Made by a program: the position numbers and the translations under genes. Positions 31,650 through 40,657 of a stretch of 45,288 nt of DNA are shown one piece after another (within the stretch, counting starts at the first letter, position 1; each line of letters starts with the position of its first letter). The DNA lies in assembly GCF_001435895.1 (NCBI RefSeq), contig NZ_AZFZ01000017.1, positions 1 through 45,288 of the forward strand, in the 5' to 3' direction. Below the pieces are notes generated by a model. The model ran no database searches. It saw nothing but the letters and a program-made list of their open reading frames with translations, and was not told where the DNA came from. The DNA is from Lentilactobacillus parafarraginis DSM 18390 = JCM 14109. Lineage in GTDB: Bacteria > Bacillota > Bacilli > Lactobacillales > Lactobacillaceae.

Positions 31650-31870
31650 AAATTGATATTTTACTAAAATTAAGCGATTTCAACTCGAATAAAGTAATGT
31701 AATTTGCTAATAATATTATTAATTAAGCATGAAATAATACTTGTCCCACTTAGTTTTAATAAGTATTCAGTTACCTGATATACTGGATTCGAAGGCTACG
31801 GCATGAACTTTATTGTTAATCAATACTAATATATTAGTTAAACGTTAATCAAAACGCGCTTTAACGCCTA
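31650..31870. other. AT-rich non-coding stretch with palindromes
   Basis: This part of the 505-base gap between the sugar porter promoter and the metal ATPase is unusually AT-rich. It holds a perfect 14-bp palindrome ACTAATATATTAGT (31825-31838), flanked by two GTTAATC copies. Another AT palindrome lies around CTAATAATATTATTAA near 31708. No gene is supported. Confidence 0.4.
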
Positions 31871-31916
31871 GCAAAAGGGGGCTAATCCACTTAAGAATCC
31901 ATGGATTAGCCCCCTT
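31871..31916 (-). terminator. Terminator of the metal ATPase gene
   Basis: A 15-bp perfect stem (31875-31889 with 31902-31916) is followed leftward by TTTT, just beyond the stop codon at 31956. Confidence 0.82.
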
Positions 31917-31955
31917 CGACTGTAATGTCTGGGTAGATATTATTTTGTGGGTGAC

Positions 31956-33803
31956 CTAAAGCTCAGCGTTTGCTGGGCGGCCTCGGCCCGGATCGGACTG
32001 ATGGGCATCTTGACGATCAATTCGCGCTCGCAGTGCCCAAAGGATTGTGACGGTATCCACGACCTCTTGAAATAGGGCGCCGATGATTGCCGGAATAACC
32101 CCAAAGCTGGCGATCAGCATCAAAATGGTACAGATGGCAATCCCAATTAAAACCGATTGGCGGGCCACCTTCATCGTATCCTTCGAAATGGCCACTGCTT
32201 TGCTGACCAAACTTAAATCATCTTTTAATACAACGGCATCCGCGGACTCACTGGCGGCAGTTGAACCGTGGGCGCCCATCGCAATGCCGACGTCAGCCAT
32301 TGCCAGGGAAGGGGCGTCGTTGACACCATCACCGACCATGCAGACGGGTCTGTTTTTAGGGGTAACTTGTTCAATAACCTGAATCTTTTCTTTTGGTAGT
32401 TTTTCCGCGTAAACTTTATCGATGCCGACCTGATTGGCAATTTCCTGGGCAATTGGCCGCTGATCACCGGAAATCATCATTACCTGACGCACCCCCATTT
32501 GATGGAGGCTTTCCATTACCGATTTGGCTTCTGGGCGAAGTTCGTCCGAAAAACTGACGTAACCAACGTAGCGGTTATTAACGGAAACGTACACCGCCGT
32601 TTTATCGACTTTTTCAACTGGCTGGTCAGTCACAAATGACGCCTTACCAACCTTCACTAATTTTCCAGCAATTTTTGCGGAAACTCCTTCAGCGGTCACT
32701 TCCGTTACATCAGTAGCGGTTGGGATTTTATCCGGGATTGCCGCAACCAGTGACCTGGCCAGAATATGACCCGATTGTTGTTCGGCACCCGCCGCAAGTT
32801 GGAGTACCTGATCAGCAGAGTAGCCGTTGGTTCCGAAAATGTGGTCAACGGTGAGGTGCCCTTTGGTGATCGTGCCGGTCTTATCGAAAGCGAACGTTTT
32901 AGCCCGGGCAAGCTTCTCGATAATTGTCCCGCTCTTGACAATAATGCCGTTTCGACTGCCACGACTCATACCGGAAACCAGGGCAATCGGCGCCGCCAGA
33001 ATTAACGGACATGGTGATGCGACCACGAGAACTTCTGCAAACCGCACCGGGTCACCAGCTAGATACCAGGCGATCCCGGTAATGATGTATGCGACCAGCG
33101 TAAATGGCACTGCGTAACGGTCGGCCATTCTGACGAAATGAGCCGGTTGCGCTTCAGCTTGTTTGACTAACCGAATAATGTTTTGGTATTGGCTGTCATC
33201 CGCCGTTTTATCGGCAACCATTCGAAATGAAGCGTCACCGTTCACGGCGCCAGACATGACGTTATCCCCGACCTGCTTACTAACTGGCCGGGATTCACCC
33301 GTGAGGGAGGCTTCATCAATTGAAATCCGGCCGTCAGTGACTGTCCCGTCAACGGGGATGACCTCCCCAGGCTTTACAAGGAGGCGGTCGCCAATGTTCA
33401 CCGCGTCAATTTTAACGTCTTTAATATCGGTACCCTGAATTAAATGCGCCGAACTGGGCGAATTTTCAATGAGTGATTTCAGTTCCGAATTGGCCTTGTT
33501 GGCAGCGTAATCTTCCAACGCGTCACCACCCGTCAGCATGAGCAGCACGATCATCGCTGCCCAGTACTCCCCAACGGCAATCGTTGCGATAACGGCGGTA
33601 ATCGCCAAAAGGTCGACGCCAAATTTGCCGGAACGAAGGGTCTTGACCATATCGATGAACATGAGCAACGCAATTAATGTTCCAAGAACAGAAATCGTGA
33701 TTTGGGCATAGAGCGCCAGTCCGAAGCCAAATTGGAGAATGAGCGCGATGGCACTGACCACGAATACCCCCACTAACCGGTGGGAATTACTTAACTTGTT
33801 CAT
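31956..33803 (-). CDS. P1B-type heavy-metal transporting ATPase (SPC motif)
   Basis: The product has 615 residues without an N-terminal metal-binding domain. The actuator motif is SLTGESRPV, the membrane metal motif ASPCPLILAAP near residue 264, the phosphorylation site FAFDKTGTITKGH with the acceptor Asp near 308, and the hinge GDGVNDAPSLAMADVGIAMG. The SPC motif, in place of CPC, and the lack of cysteine-rich ends point to the P1B-4-like group. That group exports cobalt, iron(II) or zinc; PfeT of Bacillus is an example. The other possibility is a cadmium/zinc pump. ATG follows GGAGGT. A -10 box inside an inverted repeat (33838-33866) suggests metal-responsive control. Confidence 0.88.
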   Translation of the reverse strand: MNKLSNSHRLVGVFVVSAIALILQFGFGLALYAQITISVLGTLIALLMFIDMVKTLRSGKFGVDLLAITAVIATIAVGEYWAAMIVLLMLTGGDALEDYAANKANSELKSLIENSPSSAHLIQGTDIKDVKIDAVNIGDRLLVKPGEVIPVDGTVTDGRISIDEASLTGESRPVSKQVGDNVMSGAVNGDASFRMVADKTADDSQYQNIIRLVKQAEAQPAHFVRMADRYAVPFTLVAYIITGIAWYLAGDPVRFAEVLVVASPCPLILAAPIALVSGMSRGSRNGIIVKSGTIIEKLARAKTFAFDKTGTITKGHLTVDHIFGTNGYSADQVLQLAAGAEQQSGHILARSLVAAIPDKIPTATDVTEVTAEGVSAKIAGKLVKVGKASFVTDQPVEKVDKTAVYVSVNNRYVGYVSFSDELRPEAKSVMESLHQMGVRQVMMISGDQRPIAQEIANQVGIDKVYAEKLPKEKIQVIEQVTPKNRPVCMVGDGVNDAPSLAMADVGIAMGAHGSTAASESADAVVLKDDLSLVSKAVAISKDTMKVARQSVLIGIAICTILMLIASFGVIPAIIGALFQEVVDTVTILWALRARIDRQDAHQSDPGRGRPANAEL

Positions 33804-33837
33804 GATGGGACCTCCATTCCTTGATTACAAATAATCT

Positions 33838-33866
33838 CTACCTAGATTATAACAGTTCTAAAGTAG
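33838..33866 (-). promoter_or_regulatory. Promoter of the metal ATPase with an inverted repeat around the -10 box
   Basis: The minus strand has an extended -10 TG-T-TATAAT (TATAAT at 33846-33851). CTACCTAGA (33838-33846) and TCTAAAGTAG (33857-33866) form an imperfect inverted repeat around it. A metal-sensing repressor is a reasonable guess. Confidence 0.45.
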
Positions 33867-33906
33867 AAGGTCGATTAATACGCTCACTGATGAACAATTG
33901 GGATAC

Positions 33907-33942
33907 TAAAAAGGATTTCCAACCATCATTGTCGGAAATCCT
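33907..33942 (-). terminator. Terminator of the aldo/keto reductase gene
   Basis: On the minus strand AGGATTTCC (33934-33942) pairs with GGAAATCCT (33912-33920), followed by a run of T. Confidence 0.8.
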
Positions 33943-33969
33943 AGTTGATAAAGACTTATATTGATCAGG

Positions 33970-34839
33970 CTACTTTGATAAATGACTGAGCTGGTCGAAA
34001 TCGGCATCACTTAGCTGAACGTTTGCTGCCGCAACGTTGTCTTCCAAATGTTGAATCGAAGAGGTGCCGGGGATTGGCAAGATGTTTGGTGAGCGTTTGA
34101 GCAGCCAGGCCAACGCAATCTGCGCTTCGGAAACCTGATACTTGTTTGCGATTGCGCTGAGGGGACTGTCTGCACCGGCTAATTTCCCGGTATTTAACGG
34201 AAACCACGGAACAAACGCCATGTGTTGAGATTCGGCATAGTCGACAACGTCATCATCCTTGTGGTCAGCGACGTTGTACAGGTTTTCGACCGCATCGATC
34301 TTGGCGTACTTTTGGGCTTCCTTGATTTGGTCAACGGAAACCTGACTGAGACCAATATGCTTAATCTTACCTTCGTCCTGCATCTTCTTAAGTTCGCCAA
34401 CCTGATCGGCAATTGGAAAATGACTGTCGATTCGATGCAGGAACAAGAGATCTTCGTGATCGATCCCCAGGGTCATCATCGAGACTTCAACCTGTTGACG
34501 GAGGTAATTTGGTTCCCCATGGGGGGTCCAAATGCCAGGTCCCTGCCGGGTTTGGCCGACTTTATCGGAAATAAAGATTTTATCGCGGTTGGAAGCCTTT
34601 TTTAAGCCGGCCGCCAGATAACGGTCCGCGAACCACGGCCCGTACGAGTCGGCGGTGTCAAAGAAGTTAATCCCAAGTTCAGTCGCGTGCTGGATAACCG
34701 AAACGGCCTGGTTGGGATCCTTGTACGGCCCCCAAACCCCTGATCCAGTCAGCTGCATTGTTCCGTAACCCAGTCGGTTAATGGAAAATTGATCATCAAA
34801 TTGATAAGTGCCTGCATTTGCTGCAGTTAAATCTGCCAT
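33970..34839 (-). CDS. Aldo/keto reductase
   Basis: The product has 289 residues from ATG 34839, which has an AGGGAAG-type site. An in-frame start 13 codons earlier adds a non-homologous tail. The catalytic tetrad is visible: Asp and Tyr in INFFDTADSYGPW, Lys in ISDKVGQ and His in LLFLHRID. The C-terminal NADPH-binding segment is ILPIPGTSSIQHLEDNVAA. The family reduces aldehydes and ketones with NADPH. The sequence is of the oxidoreductase group often annotated as YdbC or general stress AKR in lactobacilli. It is monocistronic, with its own terminator. Confidence 0.9.
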   Translation of the reverse strand: MADLTAANAGTYQFDDQFSINRLGYGTMQLTGSGVWGPYKDPNQAVSVIQHATELGINFFDTADSYGPWFADRYLAAGLKKASNRDKIFISDKVGQTRQGPGIWTPHGEPNYLRQQVEVSMMTLGIDHEDLLFLHRIDSHFPIADQVGELKKMQDEGKIKHIGLSQVSVDQIKEAQKYAKIDAVENLYNVADHKDDDVVDYAESQHMAFVPWFPLNTGKLAGADSPLSAIANKYQVSEAQIALAWLLKRSPNILPIPGTSSIQHLEDNVAAANVQLSDADFDQLSHLSK

Positions 34840-35058
34840 GAATGCCACTTCCCTTAATAGTTTTGATCCAACTTTCATTTTCAGCGCTCACTAAAAGGAA
34901 GTCAACCATTGTGATTTTTACAAACTTTTTACAGTTGGCCAGACAATTAACGGTTTACCTCCGAACGATAATTAAGTGGTTGCGCTAAGGCACTAAATCC
35001 CCTGCAAAACTCGCATAGTTTTTAGGCGAAGCATGAATCAATGCCTTAAAAATTATTG

Positions 35059-35102
35059 TATACTAGCATAAAAGAACGTTAAATGATATTAATATCGATA
35101 TC
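35059..35102 (+). promoter_or_regulatory. Promoter region of the polyphosphate operon with palindromes
   Basis: TATACT (35059-35064) is a good -10 box with a poor -35 box. Just past the likely start lie two overlapping perfect palindromes, GATATTAATATC (35085-35096) and ATATCGATAT (35093-35102). They could be an operator. Confidence 0.4.
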
Positions 35103-35121
35103 TTGAATGGAGCGTATCAAA

Positions 35122-36663
35122 ATGGCCGATAAATACTATGGCACAATCATGGTTAACGTTTCTGGCGTCGAATTACTGATTGTCAATTTGAAATCATTGA
35201 AGGCGCTTGAACGGGTGAAAAAAGACATTAATTTGGGTGACGATGTTTATCAGGACAAGCCGGTTAAATTTGAATCAGTGGCGAAGGTTGCTGAGGCTTT
35301 GACCGGATTTGTTCAGATTTTAAACGATTATGGCGTCGAAAATTACCGTTTGTTTGGCAGCTCAGCGCTGTCACAGACCATTAACGCCGACTTTATTGCC
35401 GACCAACTACTGATTCATACTGGTCTGACAATTCGGTGGTTATCCATCAGTGAAGAGGTTTACTACCGGAATCAGGAAATCTCGGTTCAGCTTCACAAGC
35501 AGCGAAAGGCGAATCCCAATACCGTTTACTTGGTGGGAATCACGTCTGGGAACACGTCCATTACGCAGTTCGATAACGCAAAGTTTATCACTTCAGTTAA
35601 CTTTTCACTCGGGCCCATTAAGATTGCCGAGGATCTCCAAAGCTTAAGAGAAACCGCGCCAAATTCCATTGGGGTGCTCAATGATTACATTGATAGTAAA
35701 CTTAACGATTTCTATATCGGCAAACCATCCAGTTTTGTCCAGGATAAAGCCCCAACGAAGATTATTTTGCTGGGATCGCTGCCAGTTGAACGGTTGATTC
35801 GGGCTTATCAGAATACCGACCGGGAAATGTCTCTTTCAGTCGATGAATTTAATAATTTAATTGACGATATTATCGATGCTTCTGATCAGTATCTCATCGA
35901 GCAACTTCAGGTTGACGAGGATTTTGTGCCCCTGGTTTTGCCGGAACTCCTGTTGATTCGGCGGGTCATTCGCCTGACCAACGCCAAGGAGATCAGCTTC
36001 TCGGATTCGGGAATTGTTGACGGACTGGTTAATAATGAAGCCGTGAATCGGGGCTATTCAAAGCGTGATTTTATCCAGCAAACCATTACGATGGCGACCA
36101 ACGTTGCTGACCATTACGACGTCGAGCCGGTCCACCGGGATTTAGTCACCCGATTTGCCCTTCATCTCTTCGATCAGTTGAAGCCCCTGCATAAACTGGG
36201 CGCTCGTGAGCGGGTGTTGCTCCATTTGGCGTCCATTCTGCATGACGTTGGTAATTACATCGGTATTCATGAGCACTACATTCATTCGGAATATATTATT
36301 CGGCATTCAGATATCATTGGGTTATCAAAGGATGAGACCCAAATTATTGCGGCAATTGCCCGCTATCACAGTGCGACGACGCCCAGTGAAGACATCAGCC
36401 ATTTTCGGCATATCAGCGCTGAAAATCGCCGTCTCATTTCCAAATTGGCGGCCATTTTAAGATTAGCGGATGCTTTAGATGATGATCGCCAGCAGAAAAT
36501 TCAGCGGATTTCGGTGTCAATTCGCACTCACAGTGTGGTAATCACGGTATTTAGTAACGCGAACCTCGCTTATGAAAATTGGGTGTTTAACACCAAGAGT
36601 CAGTTCTTCCAGGAAACATATGGGCTGAAGGCAGTATTGAAGCAAAGAAGGGTGAAAAACTGA
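35122..36663 (+). CDS. Ppx/GppA-like protein with degenerate ATPase motifs and an HD domain
   Basis: The product has 513 residues from ATG 35122 (GGAG upstream; an ATG at 35107 overlaps that site). The N-terminal 300 residues follow the Ppx/GppA fold. The phosphate-binding loops are worn: the opening reads GTIMVNVSGVELLIV where active enzymes have an IDLGSNS-type loop, and the second loop reads VGITSGNTSITQF where DIGGGSTE is expected. The C-terminal part (about 320-500) is an HD domain with HLASILHDVGNYIG, EHYIHSEYIIRHSDI and LADALD. The gene starts an operon with ppk and an intact ppx, and its TGA overlaps the ppk ATG. It may regulate polyphosphate turnover or act through the HD site on a nucleotide. 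Confidence 0.82.
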   Translation: MADKYYGTIMVNVSGVELLIVNLKSLKALERVKKDINLGDDVYQDKPVKFESVAKVAEALTGFVQILNDYGVENYRLFGSSALSQTINADFIADQLLIHTGLTIRWLSISEEVYYRNQEISVQLHKQRKANPNTVYLVGITSGNTSITQFDNAKFITSVNFSLGPIKIAEDLQSLRETAPNSIGVLNDYIDSKLNDFYIGKPSSFVQDKAPTKIILLGSLPVERLIRAYQNTDREMSLSVDEFNNLIDDIIDASDQYLIEQLQVDEDFVPLVLPELLLIRRVIRLTNAKEISFSDSGIVDGLVNNEAVNRGYSKRDFIQQTITMATNVADHYDVEPVHRDLVTRFALHLFDQLKPLHKLGARERVLLHLASILHDVGNYIGIHEHYIHSEYIIRHSDIIGLSKDETQIIAAIARYHSATTPSEDISHFRHISAENRRLISKLAAILRLADALDDDRQQKIQRISVSIRTHSVVITVFSNANLAYENWVFNTKSQFFQETYGLKAVLKQRRVKN

Positions 36664-38834
36664 TGGCTAAAGTAAACTTTGAAAATCCAAAATATTATCA
36701 AAACCGGGAATTAAGCTGGATTGATTTCAATGACCGGGTCCTTGAAGAGGCCCGGGATAAATCCAACCCGTTATTAGAACGCGTCAAATTTCTTGGCATC
36801 ACTCAGAGTAATATGGATGAGTTTGTCATGGTTCGGGTTGCGTCGCTTGCTAAATTAGTTGAAGTTCAGTGGGATGGCAAGGATGCTTCGGGGCTTTCAG
36901 CTGCCCAACAGTTAAAGGCGGTTAATGACAAATCCCACGAGCAGCTGGTAAAGCAGTATAGCACGCTGAATCGGATTATTTTACCGGCGATCAATCAGGT
37001 GGGAATCCACCTGCTAAAAGTTGAGAATTTAAGTGAATCACAATATCAATTCATCAAGGGATACTTCCACGATGAACTTTATCCGGTTTTGACGCCGATG
37101 GCCGATGATTCCTCACGGCCGTTCCCGTTCATTGGCAACGATACGCTCAACCTATCTTTACGATTGAACCATAAGGATGATGACAAATCCCTTTACGCCA
37201 CGCTTCAGGTTCCAAGCATTTTTCCACGGGTGGTGAAGCTGCCGGGAGCCGATAATGACTTTATCTTGTTGGAAGACATTGTGAAACAGTTTGTCGATCA
37301 GTTATTTGTTAACTATGACATCCAGGAAGTTTCGACCTTTCGGGTGATCCGGGATATGGATTTGGATGTGGCCGAAGAAGATACGTCCGATTTGCTGAAA
37401 AAGGTTCAGCAACAGCTTAAATTGCGAGAGCACGGGAAGGTTATCCGGCTAGAAGTGGATTCTGACATCAGCAAGAAGTTGCGCAAACGCCTTGTTCGCG
37501 AGTTGGAAACGGACGAAGATTCCGTTTATGAAGTAAACGGGCCGATTGATTTGACCTTTTTGGGAAAACTTGCCAGTGCAGTCACTGGTCATGATGATTT
37601 AAAGTATCCGCCGTTCAAACCTTACCAAGCCCCAGAGTTGAATTCAGATCATAATATATTTGAAGCCATTCAACAGCATGATTGGTTAATGCAGCACCCA
37701 TATGACAAATTTGATTCGGTCGTTGAATTTATTCGCCAGGCATCAATTGACAGTGAGGTTTTGGCCATCAAGATGACCCTTTACCGGGTATCTGGGAACT
37801 CCCCGATTATTAAGTATTTGGGAAGGGCCGCGCAAAACGGCAAACAGGTAACGGTTCTGGTTGAAGTTAAAGCCCGGTTTGATGAGGAAAACAACGTTCA
37901 CTGGGCAAAACAGCTTGAACGAATGGGCTGTCACGTTATCTATGGCTTAGTCGGGTTAAAGACCCACTCCAAATTATCGTTAGTCGTTCGCCGTGAAGAA
38001 AGTGGTATTCGGCGTTACGTTCACCTTGGGACTGGGAACTATAACGATGTTACGGCTCATTTTTACACCGACATTGGCCTGCTGACCTGCAACAATGACA
38101 TTGGCATTGACGTTACCAATATTTTTAACATGCTATCCGGATACTCGCGGCCGCCGTACTTTCACAAGCTTCATATTTCGCCTCGCGGAATTCGTGAATT
38201 CATCACGGAACGGCTGGACCAGGCAATTACGTATGCCAAAAATGGCCGGCCGGTACATGTTCGCATGAAGATGAATTCCCTTTCGGATAAGGACATGATT
38301 GCCAAGCTCTACGAAGCTTCTCACGCTGGCGTTCAGATTGATCTGATCGTTCGGGGAATCTGCTGCTTGAAGACCGGTATCAAGGGGATTAGCGATAATA
38401 TCTCGGTTCATTCGATTGTGGGGCGTTTTTTGGAACACAGCCGAATTTACAGTTTTGACTTCGACGGCGAAAAGCAAGTCTACCTGTCCTCAGCCGATCT
38501 GATGACACGAAACTTGAATCGAAGAGTTGAACAGCTATTTCCGATTGAACAACCTGATCTGACCAAGCGGGTTTTGGATATCTACCAGACAATGTGGGAT
38601 GATAATGTGAAGACCCGGTATCTGGCTGCCGATGGGACCTATAAACGGGTTGATCGGCGTGGCCGGGCGCCATTGAACTGTCAGGAATACTTTGCCAATC
38701 AGGCGACTCAGCTAACTGAAGCCCAGCAAAGTGAAGCGCACATGAACACAACTAACCAGTTTCAACCGATGATGAGTCCTGAAAATCAACCCGACCCGTT
38801 TGACGAAGACCAGGATGGGGGAGACAATCAGTAA
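36663..38834 (+). CDS. ppk: Polyphosphate kinase 1
   Basis: The product has 723 residues, full length for PPK1, which makes polyphosphate from ATP reversibly. The N-terminal domain starts at YYQNRELSWIDFNDRVLEEA; the middle domain includes HPYDKFDSVVEFIRQAS. The autophosphorylated histidine is in GLKTHSKLSLVVRRE near residue 440, followed by YVHLGTGNYN. The second catalytic histidine is in GRFLEHSRIYSF near 595. The C-terminal 40 residues are acidic and Gln-rich (DPFDEDQDGG), beyond the conserved core. Start and stop codons overlap those of both neighbours by one base, indicating strict coupling in the ppx/HD-ppk-ppx operon. Confidence 0.95.
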   Translation: MAKVNFENPKYYQNRELSWIDFNDRVLEEARDKSNPLLERVKFLGITQSNMDEFVMVRVASLAKLVEVQWDGKDASGLSAAQQLKAVNDKSHEQLVKQYSTLNRIILPAINQVGIHLLKVENLSESQYQFIKGYFHDELYPVLTPMADDSSRPFPFIGNDTLNLSLRLNHKDDDKSLYATLQVPSIFPRVVKLPGADNDFILLEDIVKQFVDQLFVNYDIQEVSTFRVIRDMDLDVAEEDTSDLLKKVQQQLKLREHGKVIRLEVDSDISKKLRKRLVRELETDEDSVYEVNGPIDLTFLGKLASAVTGHDDLKYPPFKPYQAPELNSDHNIFEAIQQHDWLMQHPYDKFDSVVEFIRQASIDSEVLAIKMTLYRVSGNSPIIKYLGRAAQNGKQVTVLVEVKARFDEENNVHWAKQLERMGCHVIYGLVGLKTHSKLSLVVRREESGIRRYVHLGTGNYNDVTAHFYTDIGLLTCNNDIGIDVTNIFNMLSGYSRPPYFHKLHISPRGIREFITERLDQAITYAKNGRPVHVRMKMNSLSDKDMIAKLYEASHAGVQIDLIVRGICCLKTGIKGISDNISVHSIVGRFLEHSRIYSFDFDGEKQVYLSSADLMTRNLNRRVEQLFPIEQPDLTKRVLDIYQTMWDDNVKTRYLAADGTYKRVDRRGRAPLNCQEYFANQATQLTEAQQSEAHMNTTNQFQPMMSPENQPDPFDEDQDGGDNQ

Positions 38835-39784
38835 TGGAAAATTTTGCCGTAATCGATTTAGGCTCTAACTCAGTACGGATGACAATTAGTCGAATTAATG
38901 CTGACGGGACGTATGACACCCAGACGCAGATGAAGGAGTACGTTCGGTTATCTGAAAATATGGGACCGGAGAAGATTCTTCAACCCGATGCGATTGAACG
39001 CACGCTTCAGGCACTGCGGACTTTCAAGGACGTCTATTCAAAGCTGGATAACCTTGAGATCAAGGCCGTGGCCACCGCCGCAGTTCGGCAGGCAACCAAT
39101 CAAAAAGAATTCTTAAAAAAGGTTAAGTCGGAGATTGGGATTAAGTTGGAAGTCATTTCCGGCGCTCAGGAAGCCTATTACGACTATGTTGGCGTTTCGG
39201 AGACGTTGCCGGCAACTAACGGCGTCATTATAGATACTGGTGGCGCCAGTGCAGAAATTATTCTGGTTCAAAATAGTCAGGTCACCAACTTAATTAGTAT
39301 TCCGATTGGGTCGGTAACCCTGTCGTCAAAGTTTAATTTAGGGGACGCAATTCACCCTGAAGATTTATTTAAAGCCGTTATCTTTGTGAACAAGATTTTT
39401 CAAAGCGTTTGGTGGCTCAAAAATGGCTTGAATTTGCCGATTATTGGGCTGGGTGGCAGTAATCGAACCCTTGCAAAGATTAATCGCCGGTTCAATAACC
39501 TGCTGGACACCGATGATATTCATGGTTATCAGTTATCCGATACGCAGGTAAACGAAACTTTTGAAAAAATTGTCAGTCATGACTTGGAAGGCCGAAAAGC
39601 GGTTCCGGGAATTTCAAAGGACCGTGCCGATATCATCGTTGGCGGCCTGATTCCCGTGATCTTCTTAATGAATTATTTGGACTCTGATCGAATTACATTT
39701 TCAACCAGTGGGTTACGTGAAGGAATTCTGTTCGAACGTCTCCATAAAGTCTTGAAACAACGCGTTGAAAATAGCGAAGCATAA
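38834..39784 (+). CDS. ppx: Exopolyphosphatase, Ppx/GppA family
   Basis: A 316-residue two-domain protein of the short Ppx form. Both phosphate loops look intact: FAVIDLGSNSVRMTI at residues 4-18 and GVIIDTGGASAEIIL near 132-146. The catalytic glutamate region is ISGAQEAYYDY and the C-terminal helix carries STSGLREGILFERL. It removes terminal phosphates from polyphosphate made by the upstream kinase, or pppGpp. It is last in the operon and starts on the A of the ppk stop codon. Having kinase and phosphatase in one transcript suggests tight turnover of the polymer. A long palindromic terminator follows. Confidence 0.92.
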   Translation: MENFAVIDLGSNSVRMTISRINADGTYDTQTQMKEYVRLSENMGPEKILQPDAIERTLQALRTFKDVYSKLDNLEIKAVATAAVRQATNQKEFLKKVKSEIGIKLEVISGAQEAYYDYVGVSETLPATNGVIIDTGGASAEIILVQNSQVTNLISIPIGSVTLSSKFNLGDAIHPEDLFKAVIFVNKIFQSVWWLKNGLNLPIIGLGGSNRTLAKINRRFNNLLDTDDIHGYQLSDTQVNETFEKIVSHDLEGRKAVPGISKDRADIIVGGLIPVIFLMNYLDSDRITFSTSGLREGILFERLHKVLKQRVENSEA

Positions 39785-39804
39785 TTTAAAAGTTTAGACC
39801 CGCT

Positions 39805-39870
39805 AATCTAAGATAAGATCTAGCTGGAAACCCATTGAGGCTTCTTGCCAGATCTCATCTTAGATTTTTT
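39805..39870. terminator. Palindromic terminator, repeat copy B
   Basis: AATCTAAGAT (39805-39814) pairs with ATCTTAGATT (39857-39866), extended by AGATCT on both sides and ended by a T-run. It lies between the convergent ppx and secreted-protein genes. The arms resemble those at 25277-25353. Confidence 0.8.
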
Positions 39871-39881
39871 ATTTGGCTTTT

Positions 39882-40568
39882 TTAGAGTGGGGCGACGAGT
39901 TTTAGCAAGCCGTTTGCCAAGGAGAAGGCCAGCTCATTGAAGTGATGAAGGGCAATGACGCCTGTATACAGCTTGTTGACGCCATTGTTAAAAATTGCGA
40001 TAAGGGTTTGACCGTCAGACTTCAAGGTGTCGATGATTGTTTGGATTTTTTGCAAATCATTGTTATCAGAAATCTTATCGGATAACTGATTGAAATCTTT
40101 AATCAGATCGGCAAGCACGTCATGGCGGCCAATTGACTGTAACAGCGACAGGACGTGATTCTTATTCGGTGATGACAGCCGATCAATCGAGCTGACTAAC
40201 CGATTAATGGCTGCCCGCTGCTTTTGAACGTTAATGATTCTCACTAAGTAGCCCCGCCAGATCCAACCATGAACGCGGTGATTGCCGTTGGTGACCCGAT
40301 AGTACACGGCTCTATTGCCGTTGGTTTTGCGAACCGTGGCCGCCCGATCAGCGTAAAAAACGGTGAGTGGGTAATGGTCCGCGTTATGAAGTCTCTTTTT
40401 GAGGGCTGCGGATTGATAAAGGTAGCCACTAACTGCGTGATACGGGGCCTTCGCTAATTGCGAGGTAGAAATGACGGTGGCCGCTCTTACTGCCGGGATG
40501 TTCGGCTGAAACGCAAGCAGTGCCCAGCCGAATCCAAATGTCAGAATGGTAATAACTAATTTTTTCAT
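39882..40568 (-). CDS. Secreted protein with an SH3-like/GW-like N-terminal module
   Basis: The product has 228 residues from ATG 40568 (an adjacent TTG is possible). Residues 1-30 are a signal peptide with cleavage near VRAAT. Residues about 40-112 resemble the same region of the 201-947 product: LKKRLHNADHYPLTVFY, NGNRAVYYRVTNG and HGWIWRGYL. The C-terminal half (about 115-228) is different and helical, rich in Ile, Leu, Asp and Asn (LVSSIDRLSSPNKNHVLSLL), perhaps a coiled or bundled domain. So a shared wall- or surface-binding module seems to be joined to different tails. Function unknown. Confidence 0.72.
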   Translation of the reverse strand: MKKLVITILTFGFGWALLAFQPNIPAVRAATVISTSQLAKAPYHAVSGYLYQSAALKKRLHNADHYPLTVFYADRAATVRKTNGNRAVYYRVTNGNHRVHGWIWRGYLVRIINVQKQRAAINRLVSSIDRLSSPNKNHVLSLLQSIGRHDVLADLIKDFNQLSDKISDNNDLQKIQTIIDTLKSDGQTLIAIFNNGVNKLYTGVIALHHFNELAFSLANGLLKLVAPL

Positions 40569-40657
40569 CAATAATCAGACCTTTTGTGATAGTAAGTAAC
40601 CAGGAAGAATTTACAAGATTCAAAATTGATATTTAGCTTAATTGTTTCAGAGGATGC

